Source: Macrophomina tecta
Taxonomy: Eukaryota > Ascomycota > Dothideomycetes > Botryosphaeriales > Botryosphaeriaceae
Direction: 5' to 3'
NCBI GenBank assembly: GCA_024180945.1
Contig: JAKSGN010000007.1
Coordinates: forward strand, 372,001-436,000
DNA: 64,000 bases
Under the pieces are notes generated by a model. It did not search any database and was not told the DNA's origin. It saw only the letters and a program-made list of their open reading frames with translations. Position 1 is the first letter of the stretch. Each line of letters opens with the position of its first letter. Both the position numbers and the translations under genes were made by a program. Below are positions 45,032 through 56,728 of the stretch, one piece after another.

Positions 45032-45168
45032 TGCGTCGGCCGGGAATCGAACCCGGGGCTCATCGAAGCTGGTGTTGAAGTCTCTAGAGAATTCCTAGTT
45101 GAAGGGCACTCAATGATGAGTTCAACATCTCTTGGCAACGATGAATTTTACCACTAAACCACCAACGC
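45032..45168 (-). tRNA. tRNA-Gly(GCC) with a 66-nt intron
   Basis: The 5' half runs 45168..45133 and the 3' half 45066..45032, making a 71-nt mature tRNA. The acceptor arms GCGTTGG and CCGACGC pair over seven bases with one G-U; the A box is TGGTTTAGTGG-like and the B box GGGTTCGATTCCC is perfect. The anticodon stem CATCG/CGATG closes a loop TTGCCAT with anticodon GCC at 45136-45134. The intron 45132..45067 starts after base 37, the canonical position, and contains TGTTGAA and TTCAACA segments that can pair. The length is beyond most fungal tRNA introns. Fully supported from sequence; aminoacylation with glycine follows from the anticodon and body. Confidence 0.95.
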
Positions 45169-48100
45169 GGTTATGCTGTGCTTGTTAGAAAAGGGTTTGG
45201 CCATTGCTAACTTTGAACAACAGAACGCGGTTGACGGCGTGGTATGGAAAGTGCTCCAGGGCATCTGAACACCAAAGTTTGGGTGATAAGTTTTGCAAGT
45301 TCCGAACTTTCACCGGCTTTTGCCTGCTTCCGGCAAAGTGGACGAATGCAACCATCCTTGGCTGCGTTGATGTCGATGGTAAAGGTTTGCAACTTTTGAT
45401 ATTTACCCTCAATGGCAGTTCGCTTTCAAGTTCCGGAACACAATATCAGTATACCCGAACTAGAAGCATCATGCTAGTGCTTAGCCACTGCTGAGGCGCT
45501 TCAGTGGACAGGTTCCAAGGACAGCCGGTACTCTCCGTGGGAGGCCTCAGCATCACCTGCCACAGGCTCACGCCTCCTGCTTGCCTCATGCCTCGACATT
45601 GCCGAAGTTTCCAACGAGACAATCCTGTCCAGAGCCGAAGGTAAATAGAACAGGCTTATTGATCCATGTTTTCATGCGGAGGAGCCCGGGATACGTACTG
45701 CTCACGTTCATGCGATGGTCCATCAACTTGGAGAAAGTTGACAGGCGTTAATAAATCCGATCGACTCGCAAGTTTTGGTGCCTGCACCAGGCGGCACCAC
45801 TGGCACTCGATGGTAAGTTCTGGAAGGGAATGTCATGACCCCATACACCCATGTCCGGATAACGGCTTCGCTCTGCCATACCTTTACCATGCTTAGAGCT
45901 TCGGTTGAACGGCCGGCCGCAGTCTCCATCGGCAATGATGGGGCGCAAAGGCGTCAAGAATGAGCACATACGGGTGCTAGCCAAGCGAAACTGCAACGGT
46001 CCTTTCCGCGACCCTTTAAACAGGAACGCTCGCGATGAAACTGCATGCAGGCTGGGCGTTCCCGGAGACAATCATGGGCGGTCTCTTGTCTCCATGCGGA
46101 ATCCAACGCCTGTGCCGGCCCGATTCACAGCATTCGTTCTTGGTGGTTATCGGCGAAGTATCCGACAGCACGGCAGAGTTGTACCGACTGCACAGGTCGG
46201 TGGCAAATACCGGTGTACAGTGTAAAGTGGACGTTGGGATCTTGGTCGACGTGGCACCCGATGAGGCGAGCGCAGTGCCGGATTTCCACTCGAAGAGCTG
46301 AAGCTGTTATAGGCTACGGTCACCGCCGTCGGCGAGAAACAAGGCAGACGGAGGCACATAGTGACGTGATGCCTTCCGCCGAAATGAATTCGCTTGGCCA
46401 TTATGAACAACAGTATCCCGATGATGGCCCCAGCTGTGCGTGCGGTCTTTGTATACCCGTTGACACAACCCATCTGCTGTAGCTCTTAGCGTCTGCTTGT
46501 TGCAGAGAAATAAACAAGTAATCTTTCACGAATTGAAGGGAGCCGGCTGTTGTAATGTCACTCGGACCTTGCGCACTCAAACCGAGCCCAGAGCTTCACG
46601 GGCCAGTGCGGTTCTCTTCGACAAGCATCCTACCACAGCCCTGCCGTAACGACGATTGCCCTTGATTGGCCGAATGGAGCTAAGCCTGAGCGACGGATCG
46701 CCCTCAAAGAGGCCCAGAAGTAGTTACACTGTCTCAGTAAAATGTGTTCTAATTGCTTCTGGCCCACAAGCCGCGATACCGGCGTAGGGATGGTTGAGCA
46801 GTGGAGGTGACCATTTCCACAGTCGCACACGCTGCAAATTGACAGCGAACCACCTGCTCATATCTTGGCCGCGAACTATCAAGTCTTGGGCACTGACAGG
46901 GAGATCTCGGCGCCCAGACCTTCTTCCTACAGCTGCTCGGGCTTGGGAGGGTCCCAGCTCTGCGTTCTCCAAAAAAGCTTGAGTGTCAATTTCCGAACGC
47001 ACGCAGGAAGAAAACCCGCCGATCGAACGCATCGGATTTCCTTTCTCCCTTGCGCCTTTCATCATTATTGGCAGACTCGGGACAGAGTTTGCGGAGGGTC
47101 AAGGCGCGAGGGAATACGAGGCAGTTCTCGAGGCAGCAGTCAGACGGAAAAGTTCCGTCTCGAGTGCTTGAGTCGAGCGCATGGTCCCACGGAGATCTGT
47201 TCGGGCCACATGGGGAGAATCGGCTAGCTCCACCTCCCGAGGCGAATGTGGCCGTGAAAGATGCCGACGCGGGCTCGTAAAGGCAATGAGCAGAGGCTGT
47301 GTATCAAACCGCGCTGGGGCGAAGAATAGACAGCAGGAAAGCTTGTGGCCAGGGCGATGATTTCATGAGGATTCTCAGGGCAAGGACGAGTGGCACAGCA
47401 CACAGGACGATGCCTCCTAGCACGCACTGCACGTGATTTGGGGCCGTTTCAGAATCACGCGTCAGAATCAAGGGCAGGTGTCGCAGCGCAGGTATGGCGG
47501 TTACAAAACAGCGCCTCTGCGGAGTGCAAAAGAAGGCGGCAGTCGCGCGAAGTGGAGGCGGGCTTATCGTCAGCACTCTATTCAGCGCGCTGGACTGGCG
47601 GGCGGCTCGGCTGGGTGGTCGGCTGGGCTAGGGGGCGTGGACGGCAGCCTCCAGCGGCCTGCCTGAAGCGGACAGCTGGATGGCGAGGGGTGGCATCAAT
47701 GGAGTAAGGGGGCTAAAATCAAGGTTAGTACTGCGAAATCCGCCCGCGCAGAACAGGACCGGGGCGCGCGCGCCGCAGCCGCTGTTTGGCTGGGAGTGGA
47801 CGCAGAGGTGTGGCTCACCCCTCGCCCTCCCGGCAGTGCGGCATTCGCGCCTGCAGGTGGCCAGCAGCAGCATGCCACAAACGAGGTGTCAGCCCGCGGC
47901 GCCGGCCCAGCGACGGCGCCCGCACGCACGCTGTTCCTGGCTCAGGCGACAACGCCATCATCATGCGGGCAGTGGCACCGTGGCTGGCGACGGTGACAGC
48001 GACGGCGACGGCGACAGCGAGGGGAGGGGTGCGATGATCCAGGCGATGGCTGTGCAGCAAATCATGATGGAGAGAGCGCGGCGTGGGCGGCACCGCAGAG

Positions 48101-48440
48101 CGCCCTCCAGGACCACCCGTTTTGGCAGCGGCGACCGAGCGGGCTACGATTTTTTATGTCATGCCTGAAACGGCTCTAGTCTGAAATCATGCGCTGCCCA
48201 GTGCCCAGCGAGTGGACCAGGCGCTCCCCGAGTCTGCCGTCTTGACCACCCGGGTCTCTCCACTCAACTGCGCGACCACATCCATCAACACCAACACCGC
48301 ACTCGCCTCCCGCATCACGTACCCACGCCTTCCCAGCCTCCCGACTTGCAGCGCGCCGCTGCCGACTTCGACCCTCCTCTCGCAACCTCGCCCTGCCGCA
48401 TTCGAGTCAACACGGCGCTCGCACGCCCCCAATAAGGAGG
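45169..48440. other. Region without a convincing gene, about 3.3 kb
   Basis: Short unrelated frames only. From 47.3 kb the DNA becomes GC-rich toward the promoter of the next gene; GACGGCGACAGC-type repeats occur near 47984-48025. Confidence 0.5.
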
Positions 48441-48447
48441 CACTCGC

Positions 48448-50876
48448 TTGCCGGGCGCAATGGACGGACGCCAGCCGCCCAATGACGACCACGAGCCGCC
48501 CTCCAATGCCAGGAACCCCAATGTCTTCGACGACGAGTATGCCCTCGACCGTGACCGGGAGTCGGAGTATGGTTTTGGTGTAGCAGACGGCTTTCGGCCC
48601 GGAGACGACAACAGAGGCTCCGTCACTGGCAATGCGACCGCCGCGCTCGACCACAGGGCCTCAGTACGATCCTCAGTCCGCCATTCCGTCTCGGAGAATT
48701 TCCCGCTGGACACCAAGAACCCTGCTCCGGCACCCCAGCCACGGAATAGCATCGCAAAAGGCGGCCATGCGCCAAGAGGCTCGCTCACCATGGCCAACGA
48801 CGGCCCGACCTCGTCGACGCCCGAACGAAGTAACACATACTCACCCGCTCCCCGCCTACCGCAACTATCCCACCGCGCTTCGATTGCCTCGACCTCTTCG
48901 TTCGCGACTGAACACGCGTCGCAGAGTGGTTTTGCGGGCAACTCGGGCCCCAGCCACCCCTACGGCATGTACCCTCAGGGCACCGGCCTAGCCCGGTCCG
49001 CGAGCGTCGCCACCACCTCTACCGTGCAGACGCCGCAGAGGTCTCTCTCCAATAGCCGGGGCCCTGCACATCCCTATGGCATGTACCCGCAAAATGTCTT
49101 CGACGACCCGGATGAGATCCGCCCAGCGCCCGCGCAAAATCAGATCCCCGTTGGCTTCCCCGGTCTTGGCCAGGGCTATCACAGGCAGATAGGTCCCGAT
49201 GGCGAGGAGCAGGACATCATAGGACCTGATGGCCACACGGAGCAATTGCCCCCTTACTCGAGGTTTCCGGAAGAAGGTCCGACGAAGGCCTCGCTTATGG
49301 CTGTGCCGGAGGAGTTCGGGCTCGTTACTGCAGAGGAAACCGCTGCGAGTGCACAGACAAGAAGCCTGGCGGCATCGCCAACGGGACATGTTGCCGGGCC
49401 AGCCATGTCACAGGAAGCATTGCCTTCGAGCAATTCTAGTATGATGATGCAGCCTATTGCCAATGGGCAGGCGACACCACAGTCTCAAGAGCCACTCCAA
49501 CCGCAGGATCGCTCATTATCCAACGGATCAAGTTCACCTGACTCGGAAAATCCGAATGACAAGACGTGGAGTGAGAAGACGTGGAAAGAAAAGAGGAAGA
49601 CTCGGATATTATGGGGCAAAGTTCCGTTATGGGTGTTAATCACTGCTATTATAATTATCATCATCCTGGCAGTGGTCCTAGGAGTTGTCATCGGTACATT
49701 CATGGCCAAGGGACACATGAAGCCTGGTGACGAGCAAGGCAAGGGGTGAGTGTTTCCCAGCCACGCCGCGGATATCGTTAATGGTTACTGATTAAGAGCA
49801 GGACTGCGATGGTCACGGTTATCAGTACTGAGTCTCTGTTTGATGCGTCGACCATCCCGATCCCGACGGGTCTACCCGCTCTACCCCTGGGCACATACGC
49901 GCTCCCCATCCGCAGCCCTGACGTCTCAAGCAACGAGTGTCTCACCAATTCGGAGCAAAATGACGCTTGGTCCTGCAACGTCGAAGGACCGCCTCTCGAA
50001 ATTAATCTTGGCTCGTCCGGAAAGGCAAACTCTTATGCCATGTGGCTCCAGCCTCTGGAAAATACGACATCTATCAACTATGGAAGCCAGGCGCCCAATA
50101 TCAAGCCTCAATCTCTCAGTCTAGTCACGGATCTCGACAACCCTTCAGATGGGCCCGCGTGGCATTTCCAGACCTTGTACGACAAGATCGTCGTTCTGAG
50201 GTCTGAAGAGTTCAATTCGGGCAATTCCAAGCGTCACGCCCACGCGCAGGGCTTGGCAGATGGTGGCATCGACCAGGCATCATGGCCACCACCGGGTTTC
50301 CAAATGCCGGATGGATTCCGTGGTCCGCGCCATCAAGTCGTTGCGGGCGATACGCCATGGTACTGCATCTGGAATTCGACTTTCATCGAAGCTTTCGTCT
50401 ACGTAAAACAAAACACGTCGGCGGCAAGCTCAGCAGCTTTGACTTCGAGCACGCCCGGTACGACAAGCCCGGCCTCGCCTGAACCATCATCATACGCGAC
50501 ACCATCTCCGACCACATCCTCGCCCTCAACCGTGACTGTCGCGCCTACCACGACGACAGTCTTGCCCACTACTGTTGAGCGGCGAGGGTCGGGCTCGAAC
50601 GACATCCAATGGTACCCACGTATCGTGAAGATCGAGGAGCGCCGCATGTCTACGAAAGAGAAGCCATACTGCCAGAAGATGCAACTTTTGGATAACGGAC
50701 AGATGGTTCCGGTAACGGACAGTAATGGGAATACAATTGTTGTTCAGCTTTCAGAATCGGACCCCGACTACGAAAACTACAAGGCCGGTAGCGGTAGCAG
50801 TACGAGCTCGAAGAGATCACTGTACAGGCGAGAAGATCCTTCGAATGCTTGTCACTGCCAGTGGTCATTTACCTAG
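48448..50876 (+). CDS. Single-pass membrane protein with long disordered cytosolic N-terminus (fungal DUF7820-like)
   Basis: Exons 48448..49745 and 49802..50876, with a 56-bp phase-2 intron (GTGAGT...GCAG), encode 790 residues; a second ATG at 48460 would remove four. The first 385 residues are disordered, Ser/Pro-rich, and contain two near-identical blocks ending HPYGMYPQ, two NVFDD motifs and a LPPYSRFP segment that fits the PPxY ligand of WW-domain ubiquitin ligases of the Rsp5 type. A basic EKRKTR stretch precedes the only membrane helix (VLITAIIIIIILAVVLGVVIG, near 404-424). The outer part is Cys-containing (ECLTNSEQNDAWSC, TPWYCIWNSTF, CHCQWSF), glycosylatable, with a Ser/Thr-rich stalk. 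I believe this is the Pezizomycotina family called DUF7820, from memory; function unknown, perhaps a surface sensor or trafficked cargo. Confidence 0.85.
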
Positions 50877-51705
50877 GCGCATTATTCGGGTTTTTGTTCT
50901 ATGCAAAGATATTTGAGCATGTTCTGCCTCTATCTTTTTTTGTTTTTTTTTGTTCTATTCTCTCTCTTTTGGTCTTTCATGGAGTACGGGCGTAACGAGG
51001 ATCATGGCAAGCACGGGAATGGCATCGGCGCTACGAGTGGCTTGAAAGTGGCTTTTTTTCTTTTTTTTTTTACTGTCTGGAATGGGTGCGATCCTTTCGG
51101 ACCACCGATGGAGGAATCAAGAGCGAGGGCAAGGGGCGGGTAACAAAGCGTATTCTCCGGGGCATAGGGCGGCAAAGACGTCAAGGGCCGCATTTTCTGT
51201 CTACTTGTTTATCGAAGAGGAGGCGAATGACGGACTGGGGGTGGGTCTCGTCGCTTTCAGGGTTCCTTATTTAGTCATACGAGCGAAAGGATTGAGCATC
51301 GTTCTGTAGCTCGATAGCATGGCTTCTATTATTGTAGAAGAAAAGCCGACTGTACAGGTAGATGATGCCTGCATGGAGTGACGGAAATGGGAGCGACGGA
51401 GAGGGCCTAGTAGATTCCGTTAGCATGAAGCATACCGCTTATTGACCCTGTGACGTGGAGGTGTTGTGCACGCCTGACGGGAATGGAATGCGACCGGAGA
51501 CAGGTTGGTGCTGCTAGTCAGTGTGGCCATGCACCGTCTCGTATTGGCTTTTTGAGCCGCAAAGCCACAGGAGCGATCGGGTGCAGCGAGATGGCAGGGA
51601 GAGAAGGGCTTCGTGAGAGTGCTTGTGTGCGGGCTCCTGGAGCGCCAATTGGTGTGGGAGTGGAGAGGGCTGTTTATCCCCGACGCGCGGGCGGCCTGCC
51701 CAAAT

Positions 51706-51743
<38 letters not shown>

Positions 51744-52390
51744 GGGATGCGTGCCGATGCTCGTGGAAACAACAGAGCCTTGGCGCAGTGCGCGAGGGTG
51801 AGCGCGGCAGTGGCCGACAGCCTCTTCGCTGCAACGGCTGCACATCCCGAGGGCAGGCCGGGGCGCTGACGACCAGCTAACTGCTTTTACAGCGCATCAA
51901 GCGGGCGCGCGCTCGTGAGCGATGCTAGTCTTCGTACGGCGTGAGAGCTGCTACCCCGTATTCAGCGCTAATTTTAGGCATTTTCGCCTTCCGGGCCCGA
52001 CGGCGATCTTCCACTGCTGCAACCCCTGCGGGCCATCCGTCTGGACGCCCTCCAGTCTCTCCACGCCTCCGACCGCTGCAAAATTCAACTCCTCGCCCTC
52101 CCCTATCCCCATCCATCCATCGCTCGCTGCCCGCCTTCGATCGCTCTCCGTCATTCGTTTGGAAGGCCGCCCAAGCACGCCAGCGTCCCCGTCGCGTCGC
52201 GGCTTCGCCTCATCGCCCCAACCTCCCGCCCGACACCGCCAACCACTCACCACCACCCGGATTCGCGGAGCCCGCCCCCAAAAAGCTTCAGGCCCTTTTC
52301 CCCCACGAGCCAGCACGCCGGCTCCACGACGCCTCTGCGTCCATTGATCTCCTGCCTCGCTGCCGACCCACCCGCCGCAGTTCCACCACC
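50877..52390. other. Intergenic region with T-rich 3' flank and (AC)17 microsatellite
   Basis: T-rich tracts near 50935-50950 and 51053-51071 flank the 3' end of the membrane-protein gene. From 51.95 kb the strand is pyrimidine-rich (CCATCCATCCATCG at 52110), consistent with the leader of the next gene. Frames crossing this area are not supported. Confidence 0.5.
51708..51741. repeat. (AC)17 microsatellite
   Basis: Thirty-four bases of perfect AC repeat, likely length-variable between isolates. Confidence 0.95.
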
Positions 52391-53556
52391 ATGCGTCTGC
52401 AACAACTCCTTGCCGCAGCCGTGACGCTGTCATCCCTTTCGGCCGCTTGGCCATGGCCCCCCAATGTCGACGACATGAAGGCCGTCATGGGCATCGAGAA
52501 CCTGTTCAAGCGCGAGAACTGGCTCTATGTCCGCCAGGACAACAACAATAACAACAACAACAATGACAACACTAACACCGAATGTAAGATCTGCCCGCTC
52601 CACCCTCCGCTCCACCCTCCGCCGATCCCCGTAACCATTCTAACCACCACAAACCAAAAACAGCCTCCTCGGCCGCCTCCGCCACCGCATCCAACTCCGA
52701 CAACACCGCCTCCGACACGGCTTCGGCCTCCAACAGCGACCGCACTACCGCCGCCGGCACCGCCTCCAGGACAGGCACCGACTCGGCCGCCGCAACGACG
52801 GGCGACAGCGCCTCCGGCACCGCCTCCGGCACCGCCTCCGGCACCGCATCCGGCACCGCATCCGGCACCGCGTCCGGCACGGGCAAGACGACGGACTCGG
52901 CCTCGGGCACCGGCACCAAGACGTCGAAGAAGGGATCCAAGAGCACGTCGTACGACGCGCGGCTGCCGGCGGGCGGCATCTCGATGATCACGCCGGCCGC
53001 GACCGACTCCTCGCAGTACTACAAGATCGGCGACTGGGTGTCGTTCGCGTGGAACTACACATCGCTGTCGGCCACGCCGTCGGCCATCAACGTGCTGGCC
53101 AGCTGCAGTAAGAACCAGGAGACGTACACGATTGCGCAGAACATGAGCGTCTCTGAGACGAATATGGTCTACTGGGATACTGGCGACTACCAGAAGACGG
53201 CGACGAAGAGTCTGATTCAGGAGACGTATACCCTGATTGTGTATGACGCGGGAAGCAGTATTTCAGCCACGGCAGCGGCTGGGTATTTGGGCGTCGCGAA
53301 CACGTTCCAGTTCGCCATGTACTCGCCGCAGCCGTACACTCCCAGAGGCCGTATGTATTACCCTGGTTCTTTTCTTTTCTATTCCACTCGGCATCTAGGC
53401 TAACCAGGTCGGCTTTTTGTTGTAGAATGGAACTGCCCTGGCTGCAGCGCCGCCGGTCCCATCGTAGAGGCCCAGACTATCCGCGTCCTGATGGGCTCTT
53501 TCGCCATCACCGTCATCAGCTTTACCTGGTTCGTCATCGGCGTGGGCGTCGTGTAA
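52391..53556 (+). CDS. Secreted or surface-anchored Ser/Thr-rich protein (fungal DUF7137-like)
   Basis: Three exons, 52391..52583, 52664..53350 and 53426..53556, give 336 residues; introns are 80 and 75 bp, both phase 1 (GTAAGA and GTATGT donors). A signal peptide (MRLQQLLAAAVTLSSLSAAW) is followed by a poly-Asn tract of eight, a low-complexity Ser/Thr/Ala linker with six SGTA-like repeats encoded by a 12-bp minisatellite, and a globular part: ARLPAGGISMITPAA, YYKIGDWVSFAWNYTSL, INVLASC and FQFAMYSPQPYTPRG. The last 24 residues (RVLMGSFAITVISFTWFVIGVGVV) are hydrophobic and end the protein, so it is either tail-membrane-anchored or GPI-modified; an NCPGCSAAG segment precedes them. The DUF7137 name is from memory. 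Probably a cell-wall or plasma-membrane surface protein. Frames in the linker other than the one given are spurious. Confidence 0.85.
52810..52881 (+). repeat. Coding minisatellite, six 12-bp units
   Basis: Units of the form GCNTCCGGCACC encode repeated Ala-Ser-Gly-Thr in the linker of the surface protein. Such tracts often vary in length between strains. Confidence 0.9.
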
Positions 53557-53897
53557 AAAAAAAAAGTGAAATCGGAGAGATGAGAAAGGCGTAATAGTCT
53601 TCGTCTCTTTTTTCCAACCAGACGATGAACAGAGAGACAACTTTGGAACGGCAGTGGATACTGATTGTTTTTTTGACGAGAGCATTGCAACGGGCGTTTC
53701 ATCAACCTAAAAATGGCTTTTCTGACCTTTGCACATTCCTTTTCGCGTACTACAGCTTCTGGAGCTTTTCGGGTGTGGCGCTCTCTTCTGGCTCTTCCAA
53801 GCCCCATCGAGTTCGCCATCTTCCTCCAACACTCCCGTATATGACGAAAGCCACGCCTAATACTCGATATCGTCCTCACTTTTTTTATACATACTTC

Positions 53898-53918
53898 TTT
53901 TTTTTTTTTTTTTTTTTT
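53898..53918. repeat. Poly(T) tract, 21 bp
   Basis: Uninterrupted T run about 340 bp 3' of the surface-protein gene. Confidence 0.8.
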
Positions 53919-54348
53919 ATTGAAAGGGGTCTTTTCTATCTCTGTCATTGGTGGCTTCTATTTACTACTCACAACAATCCTTTTAAGCATGGGGAATCAT
54001 GATGGGTTCATCTTTTTGCTTAGTGCATGCTGTTCAGATCTATTAATGGAAGGAGGGGCGGAGGGCGTTATTTTTGGGCACAGGGGGTTTTGATGGTGGT
54101 GAGGAGGAAATATGCTCGGGAAGTAGTTGAAGTGACGGATGGACGGATGTGTGTGCATGTGGTCTTGTTGGTTTGGGCATGTGAGGTAGTATATGCGGTA
54201 GCGAATATATGAATGGATGGACCAGATAATCGGAATGACGGGGCGACTCTTTTGTTTTCTGTTTTGTGTATTTTGCTCGTTGCTGGCACTGGCTTCTTTG
54301 GGGTGCGAATTGCTGAGGACGGCGCCACTACGTGATGCTCGGATTCTA

Positions 54349-54366
54349 TTTTTTTTTTTTTTTTTT
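54349..54366. repeat. Poly(T) tract, 18 bp
   Basis: Uninterrupted T run in intergenic DNA. Confidence 0.8.
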
Positions 54367-55172
54367 CTCAGGCTTCTCTGAAGCTAATAGGCAGAGAAAT
54401 TCTAATTGGTCGATGTAATTAGCCGTGTGTATGTATGCGTGTGTAGTAATTGCAGAGGACGCGCGTTGCGCGTTGCTTCAACAGGCTGCTTACATGAAAT
54501 GCGTACATCAGCTGTTGCTTACTGAGCATTGACATAGAGTGAAACAAGCCGTTGGTTCGGCTGCTGTTGCGAGGACACGCGGCGTTTTGTTCAATGGATG
54601 CATGTGCGGATCCCATGTCAGCGCGGTTCGTGTTTCGAGCCGGAGACTGTGACGGATACTCCAATCGGCGTGCTGGAGCAGCGTTGGTATACCGAAGCAG
54701 CGAAGTCTTGGGAGGGCGCTTGAAGACCAGTCTATTTGCTTGGTCGAGCGGTGGCGGAAAGCCGCAAGGCTGTGCTGTGGTGTATCAGTGGTCCAGAGCG
54801 TCGTCGCGTGACAAAGTAAGCTTGGTTGATGGGCCATTTCCCACTGGACTCCTCCTTGGAAGACGCCTTGGGCGAATGCAATAAGGCGTATAACCCTGGG
54901 GTCTTGGCTTTCATCCAGACGGCTACGTCATGGCACGTTGTGTAACGCTCAGTATACTGCGTACAGAATTGGAAAGCCTGGTGTCAGCTCTGAGCAGAAC
55001 GAAGCTCACGACTGCGAGCTTCCCCGATATCACAGCAGCAAGAGAAGCTCCGCAAGATTAGTCAGAACACATAGCCTCAAGCTAGACCATGGTACGAATC
55101 ATGATTCATGGAAGAGGAGGAAAGAAAATGAACTGAAAGGAAACGCATTGCCCCGTGGCTTAACGCCGCATG

Positions 55173-56466
55173 CTACTGCGTATGAAAGCATACAGTTGAA
55201 GTCCAGATAAACCCTTTGCCAAAATACTCAACGACAGGACTCTGCATTTCTTGGGTAATCTTGACATCCAAGTATCGGAAGAGTGCCAGAGGTCTGGTGC
55301 ACTTGTTCCAATCCCTTCTTGCTACTTTCACAACCCCTCTAACGATCTCGATGCCTGGGCGCATGGCGAGGAACAGCGCTATGGTGCGCAAGTATAGAAC
55401 TCGTGCTACTAGCCCCATGATCTCATCATTGAGTTCGAGCGCGTGCTTCCGGTTTTTTTTTTTTTTTTTTTTTTTTGATGATGATTCCTGTATTATAGCC
55501 CGCCATATACCTTTATTGGGTACTCAGAGCGATGGGTGCAGAACTCTTAAACCAGGAGGCATCTTACAGCATTGCATTGAACAAATCTTTGTCTGCTTTC
55601 TTGGCGAGGTGAAAGCAAGCATATCACACTCGGTAACATTTAGGGAAACAAAGACTTCCTGAACAGACTCCTCATATGTTGTTACCGATCAAACCACCCA
55701 TTCGCTGGCTCCAAGGCTGGCGAATCTGCGCAGCATTTGAAATAAGGGTTCTATGTGTGGGGCTGCATCGAACAGCGCGGCCAAAACATATTCCCCGCTG
55801 ACTTCAAGACCAGGGACACGGCCAAGGAAAGCCTGGAGAAGATCCGGATAATCTATAGCTAATTGAAACTGGAACGCGCTACTTGTGATCTCCGAGTGGC
55901 GATCAGCTAACACTTTAGATCTCTGCAATGAATTTGCTCCTCGAACAAGTCAGATTTCGGAGCTCGTAAATTTTGAATGATGGCCTCTATGGGGTCTAGA
56001 AGAGCATTGTCAGCTGTCGCATCGACAGTGGCCTTGTCGATATCGTATTGGTCCTCTTTCGATGTCGAGCTCTCCATCCTCAGTGGGCCACCGAGTCTGC
56101 ACGGTGTCTTTTTTTGCCTTTGAGAAGGTGATGAGACTGTCCCTTTTAATGGAGATTGACCACATACAAGACGCTCAGTCGCGCCTACGCAGTTGTTCAT
56201 TACGGCTTCTTGTACGCGAAGGGATAGCTGACCTTCGTGAAGTATCAACTTCTTTGACTTGACGATGGTTTATGGCACCTGTAATGCCAAATGCCGCCGT
56301 CATGAAGAGTGGGTGAGAGGCCAGAAAAATTAATGTGAGTGGCATGTTCACTCCACACAGACGGACCCCCTCTGTTCCCTCCATGGACGTGGTTGCCACC
56401 CAGATCAATCCCACTGAAAAACGCACGTGTTGGAAGATCGCTGGAGAAACGGTTGGTCAACAGCAT
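55173..56466 (-). other. Possible unrecognised or decayed minus-strand gene
   Basis: Three to four minus-strand frames of 79-113 codons follow each other: a hydrophobic piece (MPLTLIFLASHPLFMTAAFG), a charged piece with DNALLDPIEAIIQNLRAP, one with LDYPDLL-like helical composition (AIDYPDLLQAFLGRVPG), and one with LVARVLYLRTIALFLAMRPG. Composition looks protein-like, but I could not join them with convincing introns and recognise no family. A 24-T tract interrupts the series. Confidence 0.2.
55453..55476. repeat. Poly(T) tract, 24 bp
   Basis: Longest homopolymer in the window. Confidence 0.85.
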
Positions 56467-56728
56467 CTAGTGCTTCGAGAGCATAAGCCGATTACGGTAG
56501 CTAAGTAAATTAGAATAGGTAAGCCCATTTCAAAAGATAGTCCCGTCTTTATATATTCTAGCCCAGAGAAGATGGATCATAGCTATAAAGAGAAACTGAG
56601 GAAGAAATAAATATAATAGCTACGAGGTCAATAGCTGAGTGGTAGTGGGCAAAGTGGTTAATGAACGTATATACAAGAGGTTTCTACACTTGAGACCCCG
56701 AACAATCTGAAAAGTAGGCACCATAAGC

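Larger units (their letters stand above)
53557..56728. other. Gene-poor region, about 3.2 kb, rich in poly(T) tracts
   Basis: T tracts at 53898-53918 (21), 54349-54366 (18) and 55453-55476 (24). Minus-strand frames between 55.2 and 56.5 kb might be parts of a degraded or multi-exon gene (see separate entry). No clear gene otherwise. Confidence 0.5.

Noticed and set aside
51941..52987. 348-codon plus-strand frame across the leader and stalk of the surface protein
   Set aside because: Pro/Arg-rich out-of-frame reading of the true exons; the real gene starts at 52391 in another frame and has a signal peptide.
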